Part shown: positions 36,442-47,100 of the stretch, in pieces
How positions within the stretch are numbered: the first letter of the stretch is position 1
Layout of the letters: each line of letters opens with the position of its first letter
DNA from: Saccharina japonica
Taxonomy: Eukaryota > Sar > Phaeophyceae > Laminariales > Laminariaceae
DNA: 64,000 nt
Direction: 5' to 3'
Assembly: GCA_008828725.1 (NCBI GenBank)
Contig: MEHQ01002158.1
Location: 167,911 to 231,910 of the forward strand
Translations under genes and position numbers: made by a program
Notes under the pieces: model-generated
Databases searched by the model: none
What the model was told of the DNA's origin: nothing
Seen by the model: only the letters and a program-made list of their open reading frames with translations

Positions 36442-39400
36442 ATGGCGGAGGATGCCGGACTCGGTGGAGTTGATGAAATCGAGGAGTTGCGAGAGCAGGA
36501 CCGGTTCTTGCCGATCGCCAACATCTCTCGCATCATGAAGAAGTCGCTTCCAGACAACGCCAAGATTGCCAAAGACGCAAAGGAAACCGTGCAGGTACGT
36601 ACAGTATGGGTGTGCGTCTTAAGTCTGTCTAGCCTCACAAGCCTCAAGCCTTCTCAGGCGGGCGGGGCACCCCCCACTCCCCTTTGCGCTACTTGTTGAC
36701 CACGAGGAGAGAGCAAAATGCTACCTCTGGTACCTGGTACAATAGCTTTTCACCCAGCATCCGAGAAACAAGAATCGTCTTTTCCTGGATGTGTGTGGCT
36801 CTGTTTTACTGGTGTTCTCGTTCCCAGGAAATATCGGCGGGCGGAGATTTGTTGTTTAAAAAATTCCCCGCGAAACCGCCGCCCGAACAAAGAAAGCCGA
36901 CATGAAGAAGGAGAAGGGCGCGCATCGAGTGAACACATCATGCCCACCGCCCAGCATCTCTCTCTCTCTCTCTTTGCTCCTCTGTGTTCTCTCGTCGACT
37001 CGACATGTAGTGGTATGTTGTACTGCTGCTGCAGCATGTCCACGTTGAGTTTCGCACGCAGAGAGGGGGGGGGTGTGGGTGCAGGCGCGTTTATCATAAG
37101 GCTTGTTGGCAATACACAGCAGCAAAAATGGGCGGTGAAAACTGGTGAAAACTGGTGAAAACTGTTCGAAAAAAATGCTCTGTGCGAACGGTATACAGCA
37201 AAGCACCGCAGCAGCAGCAAGCAGGAACTATACCAGGTGTGTTGCAGCACTCGAATACCGCGCACCGCACGGCAATCACTTCACGCACAGAGTTTCGCTC
37301 TCGCGATCACAGTGTATAGTACAGCAAACACTACAACAGGCAGTAAGTAGTAGGCGCCTTTTGGCCTCCTCCTCCTCCTCCTCCTCCTCCTCCTGCATAT
37401 AAACCACGGCTTCGCCTTGCTTCGCCCTCGTCAAAGTTGACCAGTAAATTTCAACGCACTTTACCAATAAATGATTTGTATGAAACACACGCACCACCCA
37501 GGGGCGGCCGGGGCAGTAATTTTTCATTCTCGTATCTTAAATGGCCAGAATGGACAACAAACCGGAGCGCTGTGGTCGCAGGACGATTCAGAAAAAAACA
37601 AGTTTTTTTTTTTTCATTTTTTTCAATTTCGGATCACTTGTGGTTTTAGAGTGCTCCGTCTCGAAAGGGATGCGTGGTCAATGGTCAAATGACTATGCCA
37701 AGCAACAAATGAGTACGCCCACCCCCCGCCCTGTATATGGTCAAATGACTAAGGCAAGCAACAAATGAGTCCCCCCCCCCCCCTCGCTGTCCGCATCAAG
37801 GGGAATGATCGCATCACGTAGTGTGTGTATGGTAAGGCACCCACGAGGCAGATACATAAAAATAGTCATACCCATTGCTGTCTCTGGAAGTGGCCACACT
37901 AGAAATTAAATCAATTCATTGGAGGCTGTCGTCCGTATGCAAGTCCGCCTCAATGGCGGGGTCTTAGCAGGATGCAGCTCACCCTCCAAATGCGACTCGC
38001 CCAATACCTCACGGCGCTTCGCGCTTGGTGTAAGCAATGTCTGCCTGGTTGGTGAAAACCCAACGTGCTCCGTCCCGGCATTGTAGGGATGCGAGGGTCT
38101 ATGGTCATACGACTACGGCCTGAACATGAGTACCCCCCCCCCCCCCTTCCCTGTGTGCTCCGTCTCGAAAGGGATGCGTGGTCAATGGTCAAATTTACTA
38201 AGGCAAGCACAAATGAGTACGCCCCCCCCCCCTCCGCCCGTCTCGAAAGGGATGCGTGGTCAATGGTCAAATGGCTTAGGCAAGCACCAAAATAGTACCC
38301 CCCCCCCCTCCCGCGCGCGCTGTCCGCCTGTGTGATCACAGCGCTCCGGTTTGTTTTCCATTTCAGACCAGTTTTGACGTGGGGTGTCGACGAAAGATTG
38401 TTCCTGCCCCCCTCGCACCACCCGTACGTATTGTTCTTGTTCGTCGCGTCACCACTTTTTCTTTTTCCAGCTCAGCCCGTCGGGGGGGGGGGTTATTTTT
38501 TTTGCCTCGGGTATCCGTTTTTTTTTTCGCCCTCAACGACCTCCTCCCCAGAGAGGGGACAAAATCCGCGATCGCGATGGCTTGTTTCCCTTCTCCGACG
38601 AGTGAGGTATACCTTAATTTGGCTGAAACGTTTTCTGGACGATCGGGCTCCTTAACCCCTTAAGAAGTGGTCCCACGAATTTGGGGACAAACTACTTGGA
38701 ATTAGTGTGGGACATTTTTTTCAGTTCTGAATGGGTTAGTAACCCAAAATGGCCGGACGGACGTTCAGTCTTGTGTGTCGCAGTATTTTTCCCGAGTACA
38801 CTTCGGTCGTGATAATGTTCTTCGGCGTACGTACGTAGCACTTTTAACTTTCGTACAAAAACAATTGTTCGGTGAGAGGTGAAAAGCTCCTCAAATGGAG
38901 AGCTCAGTAAAAGCATGGTGCACCTCTGTCGTAGCATGCGTCCTCCTTCCTCGGTATTATGTGCATATAGTTTGGCCTCCCTTTTTGCCGCGCATAATAT
39001 TTAGGCCTTATTCGTTCAGTAGTCCCTTCTCTGCTCGTTGATTTTTTTTTTCCATCATTTTTGTTTTTGGCCAACTCGCGCTCAAAATCACTTTGGTTAC
39101 CTTTTTCGGCGACGGAAGAAAAGACTCATAAGAAAGCTCCCTTTTGTGTGATATTTACACCACCAGGACAGAGATTCGAGAGCCCCACAGCACAACCGCT
39201 AGCAGGGGTGACATTCTACCGTTAAACCCACTAATACTGCGTCAAACCTCCCCACAAGAAAGCGGGATGCTGGTCCAATCACAAGCTAGATTTCTTATTT
39301 GGAAAAGGATGTGTTCACACTAACTAACGTCAGTAGAACCGCTCCCGAAAATGTATGCTTCCTAGAAAATTCACGGCGGATTTTCTTGTTCGGTAGAAAT

Positions 39401-40020
39401 TTCTTTGGAGAGTGCCGGTAGTGCAACCCCCCCCCCCCCTGGTAATATTCACCACTCTGTCCATAAATATAAGGATCGTTTTGTATTAATATTATAATAC
39501 AAACGGTTCTTATATTCAGGGACATAGTGGTAGTACAGTTGTCGCTAGGAACTCGCGCAGCAAGATATCTATAAAACCTTCGTCAGCTTGTGTACGTTGG
39601 GAGGCCATGTCCCAACAAAAACGTTACCGGTCCTGATTTCTTTATGTTCGGGGATTGCGCCGCGGTCGGTTTTAGGCTTCTTGGGCGATCGCGCGAAAAG
39701 GGGTCCCTATTTTTGGCGTCGTCAAAATTAGAAACTCGCAAGTCGCTATATGTGTACGTAGTTGCGAAATGGTCAAAGCATCTACTGTTTGATCTACAGT
39801 GTACACGCTCGTTCATGGTATAGATTTTTCGACCAAATTTGTATGTGGCCTGAATTGAAAGGGAAGAAACGACGTCTGAATAAATGCACACAAGTTCACC
39901 ACATCGCTTTAAACATCCTATATGTGCTGCGCGAGTTCTGATATAGCGATAGAGCCTTCACAGTCAGTTTTTTTTTTACTTACTAGCAGTATAGAGCTCC
40001 TCATAATGTGAGGAGCTTCA

Positions 40021-40051
<31 letters not shown>

Positions 40052-40501
40052 TGCTGCACCTCATATAATAGACCGTATTGCACGTGTCTACTCGTAGCCT
40101 TACTACATGCCGGGTACCATGTTCTGAAACGAAAAAACCCAACCCCAATCTCCGGTTGGCAGGAGTGCGTGTCAGAATTCATCTGCTTCATCACCTCCGA
40201 GGCCAGCGACAAGTGCCAGCAGGAGAAACGCAAGACCATCAACGGCGAGGACATGCTCTGGGCCATGAGCACGCTGGGCTTCGAGAAGTACGTCGACCCG
40301 CTCAAGATCTACCTGACCAAGTACCGCGAGTCTGTGAAGGCGGAGAAGCCCGACAAGAAGGCTAAGCGGGACGACGCGACGGGCGAAGCCATGGTGACCT
40401 CGTACTACGGGCAGCAGCCTCCGTACGGGGGCGGGGGGGCGGGAGCAGGTGGAGGCGGCGGCGGGGGCGGCGGGGGTGGAGCGCATGATACAGTATGGTA
40501 G
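36442..40501 (+). CDS. NF-YB: NF-YB histone-fold subunit, gene B, 2 exons
   Basis: Exon 1 is 36442-36594 (51 codons, donor gtacgt) and exon 2 is 40163-40501 (acceptor ttggcag, 112 codons plus TAG); the join is phase 0 and gives 163 residues. The core matches gene A closely but has [20 protein letters not shown] and [19 protein letters not shown] in place of the A versions. It is a paralogue and not a third copy of A. The tail is [11 protein letters not shown] followed by a long Gly run encoded by GGC/GGG, ending AHDTVW. The exon 1 nucleotide sequence is almost the same as gene A over its last ~75 bp (three differences), including silent sites. The 3,568-bp intron contains the right inverted arm and several C-tailed elements. 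Expected role: NF-Y B subunit in the nucleus. Confidence 0.92.
37616..38481 (+). repeat. Right inverted arm (~866 bp)
   Basis: This is the inverted partner of 18,980-19,849 and lies inside the intron of NF-YB gene B. The possible exon is at 38,367-38,423 on the plus strand. Homology ends at 38,481, immediately before a run of G that begins at 38,482. Confidence 0.92.
38030..38310 (+). repeat. C-tailed short elements, sense orientation
   Basis: Sense-strand counterparts of 19,136-19,440: AGCAATGTCTGCCTGG, hairpin, GCTCCGTCCCGGCATTGTAG, ACGACTACGGCC, ATGAGTA and then poly-C, followed by two short-form elements that also end ATGAGTA plus C tract or similar. Confidence 0.75.
38482..40162. other. 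Repeat-rich second half of NF-YB B intron
   Basis: No exon is supported. It contains a 38,607-38,945 dispersed repeat, a partial MITE near 39,165-39,400, a terminal-inverted-repeat element near 39,440-39,535, a stretch (39,541-39,600) related to 4,790-4,855, and a 30-nt poly-G tract at 40,021-40,050. Confidence 0.55.
38607..38945. repeat. Dispersed ~250-340-bp repeat (GGTATACCTT...GCATGC)
   Basis: Three copies share the order GGCTGAA, an AACGATC/GACGATC block, CACTTTT, AGAGCTCCTCAA and a closing GTAGCATGC: 38,607-38,945, 44,590-44,876 and 58,852-59,106. A partial one is near 39,965-40,070. Confidence 0.6.
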
Positions 40502-40604
40502 GAGGAGGATAACGTTTTGATCAGAGCGATGGCGGTTCAACCGCGACGTGCAGCAGTCAGCGCAGCCGAATATGGTCGGCCGTGTGAGTGTAGGGGGCGT
40601 TACT

Positions 40605-40638
<34 letters not shown>

Positions 40639-42689
40639 GGGGGGTATTTTTTGTAGTACAGTAGTAGTAGTGCAAACATTTATTTTAGTGGGAAAATATA
40701 TATCGGACAAAAAAAAAACAGTGCCAAAATAGAGACCCGCACAGAGCAGTGCGCGCTCGGGTGAAAATCGACGAGCCCAGTGAGAAATGCTGAACCCTCT
40801 GCGCGATAAGGGCCGAGGCGTTTTTTCCGTAGGGGAGAAGGGAAGACTCCTTTTTTAAGAACGGTGTGAAAGGTGCCCGCTTTTTATTGGGTTTTTTATT
40901 GTTTTTTTTTAAGGAAATTGACGATTGGTGAAAAATCCCTAGTCAGCCGGTCGGTGATATCATCCAGATCGGCGACACGAATTTTGGAGGGACCCGTCGT
41001 TTGACTGATCGCCGTGTACAGCCAGTGCACGCCGGCGTAAGGGTGTCTGGCCTGATGTGTGACCATGGGGACTTGTTCGGTGAAGGTCGTGGAGTGTGAA
41101 AACTCCGGCGAAATACGTAGTCGGGGGAGAGCAAAAGCGACGAATAGGAACTAACAAGGTATAGATATTTCGTACCCGCAGTTTTTTATTGGTCAATTTT
41201 TTAGGTTGGGGATTTTTGATTGGTGGAAAATCCTTGGTCGACGTTTATTTTGTCGTCATCCGGAATCGTGACGGCACTTTTCAGAAAAAAACAAAAAAAA
41301 ACGGAAAATTGACCGTGGGTGATGACGTCCGTCTTCGGTTTTTCTAAAAATTGACTTAAAAGTTAGTAGTGTGTGTGGTGGCTTGTTGGGGTGTGGGTGG
41401 ACGGGTTCAACAACAATCGGAGGCAGCAAGGGGAAAGGCCGCGCGGTGTGTTTAGTCGTTTCGTCGTCAGCTTTTCACTGGCACAGCCTGCGCGAGTATT
41501 GTAGCAGAGGAGGCACACGACACGACACGACACTGCCTGCTGTGTTGTCGCTGATAGGCCTAGAGAGGCTGGGAGACTATCGTTGTGCTTTTCTGTTTCT
41601 CTGTTGGGTGTGCGGGGTGTTCGGTGAGACATCTAGGCCTCAAATTATGGCGTAAAAGGCGACCATGAGAGGACGGGTGCAGGGTAGATTTGCAGCACCG
41701 CGCGCGGTTGTGTGCGTGCGCGTTCCTTGAGGCTTAGCAGGGGGTCGCTGATATAGCTGACTTACTATTCTCGTGTTTCCGTCGAGTCTTTGCATGTTCT
41801 AGCGGTGGTTGGGCGGCCGCGGGCCTTCATAGAAAGGGCTTTGTTATCGTGTCTTCCTGGTTACTTTCGCGGTATGTATTGTGTGTAAAATGGAAGCCGT
41901 GCGTGCGCCGTAAGGCGAGAACGCGGCCGTTTTCTTTTCCGAGCGATTTGATAGCCGAGAAGGCTCTAAAACGAGGGCAGACATGTGTTGGTATAATAGT
42001 ACGTACACATGAATGCATTCTCAAAGCGCGCGGGCTTCTAGGTTGTGGGTGGTGTGTGTTCGTGTGGTGCGTCGCTCAAACAGCGACGAGGGAGTTCCCA
42101 GCAGGGGCCTGTTTTGGTTGTTTGGGGAGCTTTTGGCATTGCGAGAATGGAGAGTTGGGTGGCAGCTTTTGGCATTGCGAGCGTGGAGAGTTTTGTGTAT
42201 CTTGTGTCGATATTAGAAGAAAAAAAAAAGACGGAAGTATAAATGAAGCCGTTGTTGTTGTGTTCAACGGAAACCGTGAAGGAAAGTGTGATGCATCGTA
42301 TTCATGTCCATATGGAGCAGCTAATGAAACCAACGACGAGGATGAAGCAACATGGGCACGATGTGCGATCGCCGAGCTACGTACCTGGCTCGAGTGCCGG
42401 CGCGAGAGTTGCGCGGCTGCCTCGATAGGCGCGAGACCTCGCCGCTAATCGGCTCAGACTATCGGTGCGAGCTTTTACGATATCGACAAAAATATGTACT
42501 TTTTGGAAACAGTACCCAAGCCAGGGAACATGCGTGTGATCACATGTGTCTATGTGTAGTCATTTGGCCCAAGACTCCACCTTTCTCTAATATGTCACAC
42601 ACCCCACCTGAGGAAACCACCCCCGTTGAAGCAAAAAAAATCTTGGAAAAAACAAACCAGAGGTCAAGTTTCTCATCGGGGTTCGTCTG

Positions 42690-42720
<31 letters not shown>

Positions 42721-42985
42721 TGCCTGGTCGGTGAAAACCCGACATGCTCCGTCCCGGTATTGTAGGGATGCGAGGGTCTATGGTCATACGACTACGGCCA
42801 TGCATGAAAATGAAGTACCCCTCCCCCCCCCTCCCTGGTCTATGGTCGTACGACTTCGCCCTTGGTGCTAGCAATGTCTGCCTGGTCGGTGAAAACCCGA
42901 CATGCTCCGTCCCGGCATTGTAGGGATGCGAGGATTTATAGGCATACGACTATCACGGCCATGCACGGCATGAGTACACCCCTGG
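42690..42985 (+). repeat. Poly-C tract and two long-form C-tailed elements
   Basis: 31 consecutive C (42,690-42,720), then TGCCTGGTCGGTGAAAACCC, GACATGCTCCGTCCCGG and so on to a C tract near 42,820; a second unit runs ~42,863-42,985 and ends ATGAGTACACCCC. Both have the GTCGG/CCGAC hairpin form. Confidence 0.75.
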
Positions 42986-43336
42986 TATTTGCTTGCAAGT
43001 GCCTAAACGTAGCAAGTATCTAAGCTTTTGCTGCGCCACCCCCCTTTTTATCACCCCCTCGGCTGCCTGGGTGGGTACGATTCACCAAGCGAACAGGAAA
43101 TCAACAACCTTGCATCGTAGATTGTCTTGCCCTGAGCTGTCTCGCTCGGTATATTCTTCCACCTCTCAAGTCACTCCTCCGGCGAGAATATTGTTTTCTG
43201 GATCGGTTCTCCGAGTTATTTTATGCCGATTTGGATATCATCCTTCTACGAGTACGATTACTTGCCGGCGAGCCTTAGCTCCATTTTTCAATCTGTTTTA
43301 AAAGAAGAGCCTTCTTTTCCCAATGTTGCTGTTTTT

Positions 43337-43430
43337 GTGGGGGAGGGGGGTGTACTCATGTCGCGCACGGCCGTAGTGGTACGACCATAGACCCTCACAT
43401 CCCTACAATGCCGGGACGGAGGGGGGGGGG
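43337..43430 (-). repeat. C-tailed element, minus strand
   Basis: GGAGGGGGGTGTACTCATGT, then GGCCGTAGTGGTACGACCAT and CCGGGACGGA, bounded by G tracts on both sides. Confidence 0.65.
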
Positions 43431-44166
43431 GTACGTGTACGAGCATGTGGTCGTGGAGCATCTACGTACCGCAAGCACATCACATCACAGCACAGAACAA
43501 CAGCCCCGCACAAAGCAGCAAAGCAAGTACGTGCCAATCAGAGCGCGAGAACGCAAGCCAGCAGACAAAGTTGGCGAGAGAGCCCCGCGTGTCGCCGAGC
43601 ATTTATACAGCTCGCTGCTGTGCTATCAAACAAAACGAACGAAGAGACATCGGCATCTGCCCAGCCTACAAGAAAATATTATTTTTTTTTCGTGCTTGTA
43701 GGAGGAGCCCTTGGCATTTGTAATTCGTCAGTTTTGCAACTACAGTACGTAGTGGATCTCTCTGTCCGGATCACTCGCATTTTTTTTATCTTTCTTCCGC
43801 CGCCCGCGGAGCGAAGCACTTGTATACCCTATCGTACTGCTATCACCCCCTATCGGTATCACCTCCACGCCAGAAACCACTCCCGGTGATAAGTGAAACA
43901 TAAAACTCAAATGAAGTATGACCTTCACCACCCGGATTCGCTAGATATACCACCCCACCGCAGCATACTATGTACGTGCCCCGGGTAACAAAAACAAAAA
44001 ACTAAGTATACTTACTATCACCCCAGGGTGGGTTTCTTGGTTCAACTACGGCATTCGCCGCGTCGCCTCTAAACGAGCGTAACGCACCATAACACCTCAT
44101 TCCTAGCTCTAACGTTGTCAGCTCCGGTTCAGACTTGCGTTGTGAACCAGCGGTATATACCACCGC

Positions 44167-47100
44167 CTAAGCTCTTTGCTTCTCTCGTAGTTCAGCCGCT
44201 TCCCGCCATGGCACGACATATTTGTCGTGCAAGTAACGCCATACCACGGTGAACACCATTGACTGCAATCCGTTCGCGAGTATGCGGGTGCTGAGCCCTC
44301 TCCCGAAAAGGCCCTGGGACGACGCGCCGGAGGAGTGGGGGGATCGAGGAGACGGGGGGGACCAGGGACGGGGGGTGGAGGTGGAGGTATAAGCGTAATG
44401 ATAAGACTGAAGGCAGTGGTGCGTGTACACGCATTTCTGGCGCAGCCGCATGCCGCCGAGGGCTCTCCTAACTCCTAACTCGGACCAGAATTTTCCAACC
44501 CCGCTGATCAAAACATTTTACGTACATACTGGCATGCGCTACAGTACGTACGCACAACGAGGCGTGCTACATACAATATGTAGAGGTATAAGGTATACCT
44601 TTTTTTGGCTGAAGTGGTTTTCTGAATGATCGGCGCTCCTTAACCCAAATTCGTCGGACTTTTTATTCTCGTGTTGGTTGCAATATGTTCATTGTATACT
44701 TACAGTAAGTAGTACTACGTACGTACGTATATAGCACTTTTGTTTTCGTCCTAAATCAGTTTTTTTTTAAACTTGATATTTAATAGTATAGACCTCTCTT
44801 CAAGTGAGGAGGAGCCTCGGAAAATGTACTGGATGCAGGTGCACCTTTACTGGCTGTAGCATGCATCCAACAACGAGGATCGGGGGGGGGGCGTCAAACT
44901 GGTTCGCTATTACGGGGTGGGCTAATGATGCCATAGTAAATAGTACCTACGGTACACACAAAAACCTATATATTTAACTATTTTTACTAACAAAATTTGG
45001 TCCTATTTACTATGGTCCCCCGATAGTGCAAAGTGCAGTACGAGTAGTGTATGGGCACGCTTCGATGATCGGGGCCCCATGTTGGTTCGTTGGTGCCAAA
45101 GGACAGTAGTATTAATGTGTAAATATAGTATGGGTGCGATTTTTTGTGCCCGCTACAAAAATACCTCCACAATGGCGCCGCATCACACTTGAAATGTGAT
45201 ACGCATACGTACGTACGTGAAGTGACGCGTGCTACTGCTACTATTAATATACGATACGTAGGGGTAGAAACGCTTTGAATTTGGCCGAAACGCTTCTGAC
45301 TGATTATCATTTACTATCAGTGGCTATTAGTGACCATTAGTGACTATCAGTGACTAATAGTGACTATTAGCGACTATTAGTGACTATTAGTGACTATCAG
45401 TGACCACTATTGACTATTGCTGACTAATACCGACTAATGCTGACTGATAGTATACTCGAAAACTGAGCAACTGCTCAAAAAGGCCTTCAGGCATGCCATA
45501 TTAAGTTTTTAAAAGAACGTAAGGTATGCCATATTTTTTGTACAACATTTTTCGTTACGAGCACCTCCAAGTACGCCATGGGGCTACGTAATCATCGGGT
45601 TAATAGACCCCTCTCGGGAACTTCGGACGGAAAAATTGAAGATAAAAACGGACGATTACAGCAACGATCCGAGGGGGGGGGGGGCCGTAACTCATTTGTT
45701 GCTTGCCTTAGTCATTTGACCATTGAACCTTCTCATTTTGACCATTGGGACCACCGGGGGGGGGGGGGGGAGGGGTGATACAAAAATTGGTGTCCGCGTT
45801 TACAATGGAAGGACTCGTATCATACGGCACGGGAGCAGCATGATCCTTCCAAACCGTGCTGCTGGGGGTCAACACTGTCGTAGGCGGTTGATTAACGCCA
45901 AATCACCAAATTGTTCATTTTTTTTTTGTCGCTATCCCTTCTATCCCATCACAATGGGGTTTTACCCAAAGGGTTACGCTCACACATTTTTTCAAAAAGT
46001 CATTTTTCGGGTGACTAATAGCATGGAGCTTCTCTCCTCAAGGGACCTCTCCCATAAAAAATTACCAGCAGGTAGACGCTACGTACGTACGTACTATACA
46101 CGTCCCCACCGTAACAAGCATCAGGTAGCATCCCGACGGCACAAGAGTGTTGCACCATGTTGTTGTTGTTGTCTTCACATTAAAAACCGTGCCGGTCTCT
46201 CTATCCAGTACCTCCATCTGTCCGTACTAATCCAACGCTTGACACGGTCGATTCCCGTGGTCACAGGCTAACTTACCCAAAAAAAGGTAAACTGAGATAA
46301 AAGTGGAACCCGAAGGGTCCGCAAAGCGATCAAAGCCAGTCAAAAACAGATAGTCTGGAGCCCTCCGCTCCCCTCTACACGCTATGTGAAGGTAAAAATA
46401 AAACTGGAAAGGTCAACATCACCAATCGGGGGTATACGCCCCCTGGTTCTATCTTGTGCCCCTATGACTGCGCTTTTTACGGGGATACGATACCTCGTTT
46501 TCGTCAGGTACAGTAGTATGTATGTCAAGTACTCACGCGAGCTCTATTCTATTCTACATCTCCTCGCCCAAAAATTGATTTTGAGAAAGAAAAAGACAAA
46601 AAAAAGGGCGTGCTCAACCCCGACGCACGATCCCACTGGCTGCTCGTATGTACATAGGCCTATCAAAACAACATACCAGGTAGTTTTTTGCAATACCACC
46701 CTGTCCGGAATTATAATCCCCATTCGATATTAATTATGAGAGTCCACACGTGGATTATACTCCCGGCCAGCCTGTAGCGCATCAATAGTACAAATGGGCA
46801 CTAAAAAAAAAATGCACCAGGTTTATTGGGCAGTTTCGCATTCGAGGAGCCCCGCTCCCCGACAGGGAGAAAGCATTTGACCCGAAAAGTTGCTGCATAC
46901 TCGTACCTACTCGCGTGTATAGAATGGTTAAATGTTGACAATCGATCGACGCACCGCGAGATTACCGATAATGCAAGCTTCAAAACATTCCAAACGTCCG
47001 ATCGAGCATCTGTAGATCATCAGTAGATCGTCTACGAGCTCCTGACCTGCCGTCTGTGAGGTGTTGTGCAGGATCTGTACAGTACAGATCCAACCCGAGG

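Larger units (their letters stand above)
19850..37727 (+). repeat. Right copy of ~17.9-kb segmental direct duplication
   Basis: This is the near-identical partner of 324-18,183. It holds intact coding copies of the coiled-coil gene and NF-YB A, plus NF-YB B exon 1, which here is followed by its own exon 2 just beyond the copy. The copy is bracketed by inverted arms, unlike the left copy. Confidence 0.95.
40502..44166. other. Gene-free spacer between NF-YB B and the carrier gene
   Basis: I support no gene here. It begins with the presumed NF-YB B 3' UTR, which includes poly-G (40,606-40,637). A 199-codon plus-strand frame (41,849-42,448) starts at GTG, has no internal Met and contains a near-direct repeat (SFWHCE twice), so it is not called. 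Poly-C at 42,690-42,720 precedes two C-tailed elements (to ~42,985), and another lies at 43,337-43,430. Sequence at 43,820-44,040 resembles the TATACCACCCCGGGTGATAA-type repeat of 4,410-5,120. Confidence 0.55.

Noticed and set aside
41849..42448. 199-codon plus-strand ORF
   Set aside because: No ATG, no family, and an internal near-direct repeat; splice borders not evident. It could be transcribed UTR but I cannot support a protein.
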